Shown here in pieces: positions 1-10,079 of a DNA stretch of 64,000 nucleotides. Made by a program: the position numbers and the translations under genes. Positions within the stretch are counted from its first letter, which is position 1. Each line of letters opens with the position of its first letter. The stretch comes from Ypsolopha sequella (Eukaryota; Arthropoda; Insecta; Lepidoptera; Ypsolophidae): assembly GCA_934047225.1 (NCBI GenBank), contig OW203986.1, positions 19,533,221 to 19,597,220 of the forward strand. Direction: 5' to 3'. The notes under the pieces are model-generated. The model worked only from the letters and a program-made list of their open reading frames with translations, was not told the DNA's origin and made no database searches.

Positions 1-1
1 A

Positions 2-1132
2 TTATTGTGTGATGATAAAATTACACTTCACCGTTTCCATGTAATCCCTGACCTTGAACTACCCTATGACGGGATTATAGGAAATGATTTATTCTCTAAC
101 CAAAGAAATAATACAAATATAAACTATGTCGAAAGCATTCTAACAATAAATGATGCTAAATTCAAAATCCTATTCAATGAACCGGTTTATACTATTCCTC
201 CAAGAACAGAAACTGTCATTGAATGCTCTATTTCCAATCCCAAAATAAAAGAAGGGCTTATCCTGGACCAACATCCCATTGAATCACTTCTTATTGCAAA
301 TTGTATAGTACAAGTTAAACCTAATTCACGTGTAAACATCTCAGTAGTCAATACTGCTGAACATCCAATAACAATTTACTCAAACTTGAAACTTGATATC
401 ATTCCTTTAGACGAAAATGATCTTACTCCATATGAAATTAACACTGTATCAAATCTTAACAGAAACAATAACAATACTTTTTCACGAACTAAGCAAGTGA
501 TAGAACAACTCCGCGTCTCACATATGAATGACGAAGAATCTCAAGCTTTACGCGAAATTTGTGCAAAATTCTCAGACATATTTCATTTACCGGGAGACAA
601 ATTGTCTTTCACTAATGCTATCCAACATGAAATTAAAACGACATCTTCCACTCCTATCCACACAAAATCTTACCGCTTTCCTGAGTGTCATAAACAGGAG
701 GTTCAATCGCAGATTAATAAAATGTTGGAAGATGGCATAATTAAGCCATCTTCTTCACCCTGGTCTTCGCCGATCTGGATCGTTCCAAAGAAGATTGATG
801 CTTCTGGTCAGAGGAAATGGCGTGTAGTCATTGACTACCGTAAATTAAATGACGTTACTGTGGGTGACTCATACCCAATTCCCAACATTACCGAAATTCT
901 CGACCAACTTGGTTCAAGCAAATACTTCAGCACCCTTGATCTTGCATCAGGGTTTCATCAAATTCAAATGGCACCTCAAGACTCCGCTAAAACTGCTTTC
1001 TCTATACCTCAGGGCCACTTTGAATTTGCCAGAATGCCCTTTGGGTTAAAAAAATGCGCCTTCCACTTTTCAACGCCTCATGAATACCGTCTTATCTGGT
1101 CTCCAAGGTATACAGTGCTTTGTTTACCTTGA
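2..1132 (+). pseudogene. pol: Errantivirus pol, 5' part: end of protease and N-terminal reverse transcriptase
   Basis: The frame is open at the left window edge, so the first in-frame TTG is not a real start. Counting from nt 5, residues 23-30 (GIIGNDLF) match the C-terminal motif of retropepsin-like proteases; the catalytic Asp lies upstream of the window. From about residue 205 the reverse transcriptase begins: the segments DGIIKPSSSPWSSP, VIDYRKLN (fingers), and STLDLASGFHQI, which carries the first catalytic Asp of the palm, are followed by RMPFGLK. Right after that motif the reading frame goes off track inside a run of seven A's at 1048-1054, and the last roughly 25 residues are unrelated to RT. 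The conserved continuation appears in another frame that overlaps from 1080. I see this as a one-base length change in a homopolymer: either a true inactivating mutation or a sequencing error. Confidence 0.9.
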
Positions 1133-3728
1133 TGACATTGTGATTCACTCTTATGATCTTCCTTCCCACATCACTAATCTCGAAGAAATTTTCCTAAGAC
1201 TCCGAGAATTCAACCTAAAACTTCAACCTGACAAATGCGAGTTTCTCAGACGTGAGGTCTCCTATCTTGGGCATTTGATCACAGATGAAGGCGTTAAGCC
1301 TAACCCAGAAAAGATAAAAGCCGTTAAAGATTTTCCTACCCCACAGTCCCCGAAACATATCAAATCCTTTCTAGGACTTGTATCGTATTACCGTCGGTTT
1401 ATTCCAGATCTTTCGAAAACCGCTAAACCCTTGACACACCTTTTGAAAAAAGACGTAGTTTTTTCCTGGCAGAATGAACAGCAACTTGCTTTCGACACCC
1501 TTAAAGAAAAATTAATATCCGCTCCTCTGTTGATTTATCCTGATTTTACAAAACCATTTGTACTCACTTGTGATGCATCTAATTATGCAATTTCCGCTAT
1601 TCTATCACAAGGTCCTGTTGGCAAAGACAGCCCAATTGCATACGCTTCTCGTACTCTAAATAAAGCAGAAATAAATTATAGTGTAACTGAAAAAGAATGT
1701 CTAGCGATCTTATTTGGTACTAAAACTTTCCGTCCCTACCTCTATGGTAGACGCTTTACAATCATTACTGACCACAAACCACTGAGTTGGCTTTTTGGCT
1801 GTACTGAACCTGGCTCAAAACTCGTTAGATGGCGTCTCAAACTAGAAGAGTTTGATTACGCTATTGAATACAAAAAAGGAAAACTCAATTGCAATGCGGA
1901 CGCTCTGTCTCGATTTCCTGTAAACCCAATACAAGACGAAGCTTCTAGTTCAGAATTCAATCCACTGAATCCCCAAAATAATCCTCCAGAAACTCAAAGC
2001 ATAGATAATCCAAGTTCTCTACAACAACAACCAAATTCCGAGAGTGAACTTATTGACCTTGGGCCTCTCGACGATACTAGTCCATTTAATAATCAGCCTC
2101 CAGATTTTAGTCCTCTTCAACTTCCATCTGAAACAACCGAGGTTATAGACCCACTTTCCAATCTTGATCTTTCCAATAACGATTATTCAAAATTTTCTAA
2201 AGCTATGTCAGGAAAGAGGACGGAACTAAACTATAACACAAATGTAAAAGAATTTAATCAAAATCTAATGAAAAGCCCCTGTAAACTGTTACTTATTCCT
2301 ACGTCCATTGACCTCGATGAATCGAATCCATACATTGAGGAATTTTTGGGAAATTTAGAAAACTCAAACGATTTCATATACAAAGAAAAACAACTGCATA
2401 CATTTGAAAAAGTTATATGCAACGATAAAACCTTTTACCTCCTATTTACAAAAGTTCACCATTTTGATGAATCATCGTATAAAGAAATATTTGACACTTT
2501 GAAAAAGGTGCGAGATGAAATTATGCTTACAGAAGCCGACACCGAAGTGGCTATAACTGATTTTAAAAATCCATTTGAGAGCTTATCATTTACCAAAATT
2601 TACAACATCTTGACTTACTTATTTCACGACACCAACATAACTGTAAACGTGTACCATAACTCTATAATATATCCTGCAATAAGTGAAGTACCCAAAATTT
2701 TAAAGGAAAACCATGACATACCGATTGCCGGACATTTAGGATCAACAAGAATGTATAATAGAATTAAAGAAAGATATTATTGGAAAAAGATGAGATCAGA
2801 CATAGAAAATTATGTAAAAAATTGCTCCTCCTGCCAATCCAATAAAGCTTTAAGGCAAATCAATAAAGCTCCGATGCAAATAACAACCTCTTCAACAACA
2901 CCTTTTGACCGCATTAGCATAGATATAGTCGGTCCTTTACCAGAAGCTGGTACGGCAAAACTAAGATTTATTCTTACAATCCAAGATGACTTAACGAAGT
3001 ATTCAGTTTCTTACCCCATTTCTAATGCAACTTCGGAAGAAACCTGTGAATGCCTAATTCATTTTATTTCCGTGTTCGGTATTCCCCGAAAAATCGTAAC
3101 AGATCAAGGCTCAAATTTCACAGCTGATCTTTTCAAAAGAACCTGCCAGTTCTTAAAAATAAAACAAATATGGGCGTCACCCTACCACCCTCAAACTCAA
3201 GGTGCACTTGAGCGCAGTCATTCTACATTAAAGGAGTACTTAAAGTCGTTTGTAAATGAAAACCAATCTGACTGGCACAAATTCGTATACACTGCAATGC
3301 TAGCCTATAATACCAATATCCACACTACAACTCAATTTAGTCCTTTTGAACTTCTCTTCGGCCATAAACCCTTCATTCCCGACTCTGTCTATGAACTGAG
3401 TTCTGATACGACTTATCCTGAATATTTGAAAATGCTACATCATCGCCTCAAATTATCCAGGGACAAAGCGTTACAGAATATACAAAAATCTAAAGAAAGG
3501 TCAAAAGAATATTATGACCGAAATACCAAATCAGTAAAATACAAAGTAGGCGATCTTGTTTATCTCAAAAACCATCTCAGATTACGCAAAGCATTGTCAC
3601 CCATTTGGAAGGGTCCGTATAAAGTTATTAAAATCCATGGCAATAACACCCTGTCTCTTCTCATTAATCGTCGCCATGTGAAACATCATTTCGATGAAGT
3701 CAAACTGGCATCTCATGAAAATGGTTGA
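1080..3728 (+). pseudogene. pol: Errantivirus pol, 3' part: RT palm, RNase H and integrase
   Basis: This 882-residue frame continues pol after the frame break; its first Met is internal to RT and not a true start. The RT active site YLDD is at residues 16-19. RNase H follows, with the CDAS motif near residue 163, then TDHKPL and NADALSR. A linker of low complexity follows (about 285-370). The integrase has an N-terminal HHCC zinc-binding region near 540-590 (GHLGSTRMYNRI ... CSSC), a DDE core with D615 (SIDIVGP), D675 (VTDQGSNF) and E711 (GALERSH), giving the D-35-E spacing, and a C-terminal GPY/F-like segment near 845 (GPYKVIKI). All visible catalytic residues are present and no stop interrupts the frame. 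The only obvious damage to Pol is the junction at 1048-1054. Confidence 0.92.
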
Positions 3729-3770
3729 AATTAACAAAATAAATAATATTGGTACTTATCCTAAATACTT

Positions 3771-3780
3771 CTTATTTCAG
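3771..3780 (+). promoter_or_regulatory. Likely 3' splice acceptor of the env subgenomic RNA
   Basis: A pyrimidine-rich tract ends in cttatttcag, just after the pol stop and 2 nt before the point where the env frame becomes hydrophobic and protein-like. Errantiviruses such as gypsy and TED express Env from a spliced RNA, and this is the only strong acceptor at the right place. The ten residues ahead of it in the open frame would then be intron sequence. The donor would lie near the 5' end of the element, outside the window. Confidence 0.7.
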
Positions 3781-5578
3781 ACTATTATTATGCAATCATA
3801 CTCTGGGATATAAAGAAGAAGAATTCATCCAGCCTATAGTGAAGAGTCCTGGTATCTTCTTTGATCCGTCTGGAACAGTTAAACTAATTAATGACTATGT
3901 CCACGTAATTATTCCTCTAGATGTATCATTTGCTCCAGCTCACATTAAAAATATTAAAAGTATTTTCGGTACATTACGGTACCTTTGTCAACAAACTGAA
4001 TCAATCAGTAATACTGAATGTCACAATATGGTTCAACCACTCGATTCGTTATTTAACGATATTATTCGTGATTATGAATCTATATCACATCTGATACCTA
4101 CAGTTTCGAAAAGATCTGCTTGGTTCTCAGCTATTGGTACTGTTTTCAAACATATATTTGATACCCTTAATGAAGACGACGCATATAAGTATAATAAAGC
4201 CATTCAAAAATTACATGACAATGATAAAGATTTAGCTACTAGCATAGCCCGTAGTATGTTTATTTCGAAATCAGCAATTTCTACCTACAATGCTTCAATC
4301 TCTGAATTAAATAAAAATCAATTTTTATTAAACGATGCAATTGAAAAGGTTTCATTAGTCATTAAGAATATTTCAGAAACAACAAACTCTTTGAATTTAA
4401 AAAACAACTTTGGCGAAATTTTGAATACATTACAAGCTACTCTATTAACTCTGTCTTTTAAAATCGAAGATTTGCTTAATAGCATTTTATTCGCTAAGGC
4501 AAACACTATTCATCCTTCAGTTGTGACTCCGAAACAACTTTATAACGACATTGTAAGTAATTTTAAGAATATACCTAAGTTTAAGGAATTTCCGGTAGAA
4601 TTAAGTTTAGATAATATTCATTTGATAATGAATCTAGTAGACCTAGTTGTTTATTATCTTGATAATAAGTTAGTATTTGTAATAAAAATTCCTTTGGTGA
4701 ATTTCCTTACTTTTAGTCTTTATAGGAGTGTACCTATGCCAGTTCCGCATGACTCTAACATGCCGAACTCTTTTGCTTTAATTACAACGCCTAAATCTTT
4801 TGTAGGCCTCAGTGAAGATAGGAAAACTTATTTTAACATTGATGATCTAGATCATTGTAAGACTATTATCGATAAGTACTTTATTTGCGATTCTATAGAT
4901 ATTTTTAATGTTATTAATAACCCCAACTGCGAAGTAGAAATAATGACAAAAGCTGTAGAAGTTTTACCTCAACAATGTGTAAGTAAATTAATTCATGGAA
5001 GTATTGATATTTGGCATAAGTTAAATGGAAACAAATGGATATTTACTCAATCAAACCCTGTAAAACTATCGATTGAATGTAAGTCAGAAATTGTGGATAG
5101 TATTATATCAGGAACTGGAATACTTACTCTTAAACCTGAATGTAATGCATTTTGTAAAGAAATTAAATTAGAAGTAAGAGGAAATTATAAATTACTTATG
5201 AATACAGTTGTCTCCAATTTTAACATTATCAATGATACTTGTTGTAATTTAAAGAAATTTAATGAGCAAAAGGTGCATTTACCTACAACTAAAATTAAGA
5301 ATGTAAATCTAGACAGTCTGAAGATTTTGAATAATCTACCCGATAAATTTATTAGTCCTTCTGACACTCTTTTAGATTATGATTTCACACCTACTCATAT
5401 AAGTCTATCACTAAGTATTATTTCAATAAGTGTAATCATTGGTTTGATAATTTATAATGTAAAAATCGGTACATGTTTAATAACTCAAAGGAAACAAATG
5501 AGCAATAATCCAGATCCTGAAAACATTTCAATGAATTCATCAGGTCCAAATCCTCAACCTCGTCTACGTATAGGATAA
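3781..5578 (+). CDS. env: Errantivirus envelope fusion glycoprotein (F-like Env), single open frame
   Basis: The frame is open from 3749, but the real env exon probably starts after the acceptor at 3780. The product is the Env of insect errantiviruses, related to the baculovirus F-type fusion protein; it is expected to be a type I membrane glycoprotein. Numbering from 3749, a dibasic site (K121-R122) is followed by a hydrophobic, glycine-containing stretch typical of a fusion peptide, then by a region rich in heptad-like hydrophobics. A membrane anchor lies near residues 548-570 (ISLSLSIISISVIIGLIIY), with a short basic cytoplasmic tail. The residue four before the cleavage point is Val, not the Arg of the furin consensus, so processing may be weak. 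About 600 residues without a stop contrast with the broken pol. The start and signal peptide depend on the unseen 5' exon. Confidence 0.85.
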
Positions 5579-5654
5579 TATCAGAATATTAAACTTACCT
5601 ACCCATCATTCGTAAACTTACATAAAGCCGTAAGTTTACTCTTAACCATGGGGC

Positions 5655-5922
5655 TGTTATACCTCAAGTATGTAACCAAATCAACCCTATCATTACAATA
5701 TTTCACCTAGCCAGCATTTTATCAGTTTGAAGTAGATTCATATTCCCTCTCTCCAGTCAGTTCCACTGAAACCTCCGTCGCGTTCACATCTACCGATTTT
5801 AATACTACCTATTTTCCATTTTCATATTTTCTTTAAGTTTTCTAATGTTTCTATTTCAATAAAGTGTTAGTGATAAAATTTAGTTTTTTTTTTAAAAGTC
5901 TTTCGGGAACTCCAGTATAACA
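5655..5922 (+). repeat. 3' long terminal repeat of the errantivirus
   Basis: The LTR is 268 bp, starting TGTTATACCT and ending CAGTATAACA; the first and last bases form an imperfect inverted repeat of about 9 bp. Length and ends are close to what is known for TED-type elements. A polyadenylation signal AATAAA is at 5858-5863. An arthropod-type initiator TCAGTT is at 5757-5762, with a second at 5722-5727, and no TATA box stands in the right place. The tract before the LTR (accatggggc) would be the weak polypurine primer. Confidence 0.85.
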
Positions 5923-7750
5923 GAACGAAGTCACGGGCAACAGCTAGTAAGAAATAAAAAGAACACTGAAGAGAAAAACGATTTTTTTCGTTTTTCATTT
6001 ACAGAGGGCTTACATTTATTAGTGCACCATAAGGTACCTAAAGTAGGGTCACTGAGTGATGGCACTTATGACAGCTGCATTTAGTGATGAGGTACATTTC
6101 AAATTTCGGTTAAAAATAAAAATCAAGTGTGAGTTTACTCAACATTAGACACATCACTCAATATTCAACATAATGATACAAAAGGAAAATATGCCAAAAC
6201 CAGTGGCGTAGCTATCAGAGGGCTATGCCGTGTAGTGCCCCGGGGCCCCCGAGAGATGTTTCTAAATCTAAATCGAAAAAATTATTTTACTATCATTTAT
6301 TTTCGTTTAGTTTAACTTCGTCATTGCTTTGTTTTTAATTAAATATTACTGCGTAACTTGGCGACCTCAAACACGACCTATATAAAATGAGAAACTTTTT
6401 TAAAAAAACTCTTTGTTTCTATACGAATTCTATTGCACAATAAAGCAACATTCACGTCGAAAAATAATAACCGAAACAAGTAGTACATCACTATCAACAA
6501 TGAAGTATTACTTTTTTTAATTCACACTTGCTTATAAATAATAACGATACTTTGTAGGCATTTAAACGTCATAGATGCCATGACTCAGTGGCTCTACTGT
6601 ATACCAAATTTGGTGCTTTTATCCGCCTGGTAACGGTTATCTTAAAATATGTACAGCTCCTACGGCAGTTCTCACTGCGTCTGTCTATACTGCATAATCG
6701 TAAAAATGATATACGTACCGTATTGCATGTGTACGTCATTAACAATGGACCATATTTGTGAAATATTTATACAAAACATGAGCACAAGTTACATTTCAGG
6801 TTAAAGCTGACATGCAAGCAGTCGGACTAACGTGAAAAATAAAAATCTATTCGGGGCTAAAATCGATACCGCTATCAAAATGCGACCGCGCTACCACGCT
6901 CAAAGGCGCGCAGTCTATTTCAAAGGATGCTATCCATCGGTGTGTCTGAAACAAACCATACGTTTCCACTTACTTGTATACTATAGCAGTAGGGAAAAGT
7001 GGGGGAAAAGAGCTCTCGTTTCCTTTGCCGGTCTGGGGCACGTAAAAGAAAATTCGTCCTTACTTATCCGAAGTGTACGTGGTTGTTTTATCCAGATCAC
7101 GTTGGCGCTGCAATCATCAATGCCGAGGGAGCTGTTGTCAAAGCATTGTGATATTGGGATGTGTGTTAGGTGTTTCCGAATAAAAACGGAAACCCTCATA
7201 GCGAAGCTGCCTATTAGGGTGGGGCGAAATAAGGTTTTTTTTTGTGTCACTTATGATGCCTTGGTGGTAGATATATATAGTAAAGTACACAAAATATCAT
7301 TGAACGTATATCTTAAGGTGAAGCCCTGAGTCCAAAACCTTTACAAATTTTTTTCAAGTTAAAATCTTATTTAAGGGTCCATGCCACCTAAACATGCCCC
7401 ACCGTATGGCTGATTCATGACAGAAAATATTTGTTTAATGAGAAATAAATAATCACACAAGTTGTCGAAGAGTTGTATTACAACCTAATTAATTTGATTT
7501 TTGCATAGAATTGATAGCAAGCTAGAAAAAAAAATCTAAAGTTGCTGAAAATCACGTAAAACTGCTCTTCGCGTATTTCTCATTGGCGATTTCTCAGATA
7601 ATTTTGGAACCTGAAATTCAGGCTCCCGTAAGTTAAAAGTGTACAGAATGGTGAGATTAACTTATTTTTGCCAAACAAAAATTATTACTTGGTGTATTTA
7701 TCCATCAAACATAACCAACTTTTGCGTGCAATTTCCCTATACAAATCACT
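5923..7750. other. Intergenic DNA with repeat fragments, no gene supported
   Basis: The first 25 bases (gaacgaagtcacgggcaaca...) resemble the end of a common lepidopteran dispersed repeat. A segment near 6203-6260 starting cagtggcgtagcta and running into GC-rich sequence looks like the end of another transposon, perhaps hAT, but its partner end was not found. A 165-codon open frame at 6832-7329 and an 89-codon frame opposite it show no recognisable domain; the segment is compositionally unlike its surroundings and may be a repeat fragment. Confidence 0.5.
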
Positions 7751-7832
7751 ATGGAGGGCAGCATCGAATTGAACGTTCGTTCAAAGGGCACCGAACGCGC
7801 CTTCCCATTTCAGTCTATCGCTTACGTTCAAG
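7751..7832 (+). CDS. Possible first coding exon of unknown protein
   Basis: An ATG with a good context (A at -3, G at +4) opens the frame MEGSIELNVRSKGTERAFPF and so on for 27 codons plus one base. It ends at a strong donor consensus, aag|gtgagt. The phase left by this donor fits the phase required by the YqaJ-type exon at 8801, so a direct splice would keep the frame and give a protein of about 199 residues. A bona fide YqaJ protein would need more N-terminal sequence than this exon gives, so either other exons exist or the locus is degraded. I do not recognise the peptide itself. Confidence 0.3.
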
Positions 7833-8800
7833 GTGAGTGCACGTCCGTTTGCTTGAGCAAAGCTCGATGTATACGTACGAGCGGTGACAGCACAGTGGTG
7901 GTTGTATTGTTTTCTTCGACTGACAGTTGGTGTGATTTGTGGAGAGTAAGTACCTACCTTTGAAATATTTTTTAGGCTTTATTCACACTGCACCGCAATC
8001 TGCTCCGGTGTGAAGTTTTGCATGCAAATACAAACAGCTGCGGTTTTATTTTATGGAAAATAAAAACTAAAACCGACTTCATCAAAACACCGAAATAACT
8101 CAAATATCTAATTCAGCTTGGAGTCGTTGCCCAATAGGTATTTATATTATACTAAATATTATATATTATACTATATATATAAAAAGCCGCCGCCGCGTAT
8201 GTGTATGTATGTATGTATGTATAATTCTTTGGCACGCTCTGTAGCCTAAACGGCTTGATGGATTTAGCTTGAGAGGTGTCTCTTAGCTGTGAGAGTGACA
8301 TAGGGTAAATATATATTAAAAAAAGAGCCAGATTTTTGGCGCCATATTATGTGTTTTCAAGTTTTTTTCCTCAGAACCTATCGAGTGGGGTATCAAAATA
8401 AAGGGTTTTGAGAACAAAAAAAAATAAAAAAATATTAAAAAAACAAAAAACCCAACTGCGTAAAATTGTTAACTTAAAATTTTCAAACTTATTTAATAAA
8501 TGAAGTGAAAAGATAAATATTTTATACAAGTTGAAAAATTTAATATTTTTTTGGTTTTAAATGATCATGGTTGACAGGGTTCACAAATGCAGTCGGAAGC
8601 ATGAAATATTCATAATACATTCCATCATTATATATTTATCATAGATATATTTTTTTAATCCAAGATGGCCGGCACACCATTTTCACTATTTAACGTTTTA
8701 CGAGTCCATTTTGAGATTTTTGGGATTGCTCAGGACATGAATTAAGTATATTTTGTGATCCAAGATAGCTGCCAGACTTATCAAACCTTTTTTTTTTCAG
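7833..8800. repeat. Repeat-rich spacer or intron before the YqaJ exon
   Basis: It contains a tail with aaaaccgacttcat (8072-8086), a short ATGT microsatellite near 8201-8222, and then a dispersed repeat segment (ttctttggcacgctct...aacggcttgatgg) of a kind that recurs in lepidopteran genomes. It ends in the pyrimidine tract and acceptor at 8786-8800. No coding exon was recognised inside. Confidence 0.4.
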
Positions 8801-9315
8801 AAAAATTCTTGGCGACGTTACAAACACTGAGCAAACTGGGACCAAAAGGCACCACACCAGACGGCAAATATGTGGACGGCATTGTAGAGATCAAATGTCC
8901 GTCATCTTTGGAAAATTTTTCGTTCGCAGATGCCATGAAAAAACATCCGTTTTGGAAGTTTGACTCCGCTTCTAAAGAGCACATAATTAATGCCAATCAC
9001 CAGTGGTATTTTCAAATCCAGGGCCAGTTGCATATAACGCAAAAAGACGTTTGCATGCTTGGTATCTGGTTTGGTGCAGCCTTACCAATGAAAGTCTACA
9101 AAATCAATCGTGACGACCAGTTTTGGAAGACAAGAATGGAACCAAAATTGGTTTCATTTTATAACGATTGCTTGCTTCCAGAACTGGTCGATCCGCGGAA
9201 TTCTCGGTGCATGCCTGTACGAGACCCGCCTTATATTATTCAAGCAATGGAAGAGAAGAAAGAGAAAATGAAACGCACTTCGAATGAATTAGATCCGTGT
9301 ACAAGTAGAGATTGA
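8801..9315 (+). CDS. Terminal exon with YqaJ-like exonuclease/recombinase domain
   Basis: A T-rich tract ending in ttttttttcag precedes the coding exon, which runs to a TGA at 9313-9315. The protein segment carries the hallmarks of the YqaJ / lambda-exonuclease branch of the PD-(D/E)XK nucleases: TPDGKYVDG followed by IVEIKCP (acidic residue, then E-x-K) and, about 50 residues on, WYFQIQGQLHIT, with the conserved glutamines. The C-terminal part (FYNDCLLPELVDP) is also seen in insect YqaJ-domain proteins. In insects such proteins are numerous and probably transposon-derived. The start of the domain, including the first acidic residue and its N-terminal helix, is missing here, so this is a partial gene or a fragment. 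A stretch between KFLAT and TPDG looks like an insertion relative to the family. Confidence 0.7.
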
Positions 9316-9378
9316 GAGGTTTGGTAGGTCAAGATTACCATGTTTTATTATGAAGGTTCATTATAATATAAAAATAGT

Positions 9379-9384
9379 AATAAA
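9379..9384 (+). terminator. Candidate polyadenylation signal for the YqaJ exon
   Basis: AATAAA lies 64 bases after the stop codon of the YqaJ-like exon, a normal distance for an insect 3' UTR. No other evidence supports its use. Confidence 0.4.
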
Positions 9385-9480
9385 TGTCTGTTTCCTTACT
9401 ATGTTATCGTTTAATTTACTTATTCCTTGATGGACACTTATTAGTTATGATTCAGGTGCAGTGAATTCCTTTTGGCTATT

Positions 9481-9828
9481 AAAAAAACCAGTCAAGTGCA
9501 AGTCAGACTCGCGTACCTAGGGTTCCGTAATTCGACAGTTTTGGGAACAGAAAATTTTATTTAGTTTTTTTTTTATGTGAATTTCTCAACCGCCTTATTT
9601 TTTTTTTTTTTCTCTCTGTTGTAACGGAAATATTTCCAAAAATTTGAAATTTAAAAAAAAACAATTACACCGTGGTATGTGGGCAAATTAATGCTATTTT
9701 TGTGCTAAATTTCAAGGCTATATCTTTAACGTTGCTAATGTTATGAGGCTGTGACATACGGACGGACAACGGAGTCTCACCATAAAGGTTCCTTTTGTAC
9801 CTTTTAGGTACTACGGAACCCTAAAAAC
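9481..9828 (+). repeat. Dispersed repeat family A, copy 1
   Basis: It begins with accagtcaagtgcaagtcag...ctcgcgtacc...gggttccgtaa and ends ggtactacggaaccctaaaaac. The two ends are partly complementary (gggttccgta / tacggaaccc). Further copies are at 44987-45515 (minus), 47337-47637 (fragment) and 59299-59997. The family is familiar from lepidopteran genomes; I cannot assign it to a transposon class with confidence. Confidence 0.7.
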
Positions 9829-9889
9829 AGCGAATATTGTGAAACCTATGTCTACTATTAATATGACCGCATGATAATTGTATGAGATG

Positions 9890-10079
9890 ATATGACTAAC
9901 ATAATTATACAAGTATTGTGCAATTCCAACAATGTTACATACATACGGGTCGAATCGATCACCTCCCTTTTTATGAAGTCGGTTATATGACTAACATAAT
10001 TTTACAAGTATTGTGCAATTACAACAATATTACATACATACGGGTCGAATCGGTCACCTCCTTTTTTATGAAGTCGGTT
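9890..10079 (+). repeat. Two tandem copies of a 95-bp unit
   Basis: The unit starts atatgactaacataatt and ends tttatgaagtcggtt; the second copy follows immediately at 9985 with only a few substitutions. The unit's end matches the common 'gaagtcggtt' tail also seen near 22238, suggesting a duplicated 3' end of a retroposed repeat. Confidence 0.85.

Larger units (their letters stand above)
1..5922 (+). mobile_element. Gypsy-type errantivirus (TED-like), 5' truncated by the window edge
   Basis: The order end of protease, reverse transcriptase, RNase H, integrase, separate env frame, 3' LTR is that of insect errantiviruses (Metaviridae) and matches the lepidopteran TED type. Gag, the protease active site, the primer-binding site and the 5' LTR lie outside the window. 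The pol frame is split into two overlapping frames near 1048-1054, so this copy cannot make a normal Pol, while env stays open. The right boundary is set by the LTR inverted ends. The sequence just after it (gaacgaagtcacgggcaaca...) looks like the end of another dispersed repeat, so the provirus probably sits inside an older repeat. A target duplication cannot be checked without the 5' flank. Confidence 0.93.

Noticed and set aside
6832..7329. 165-codon open frame on the + strand (and an 89-codon frame opposite)
   Set aside because: No domain, no conserved pattern, starts at a poor context; the region looks like a repeat with two chance frames.
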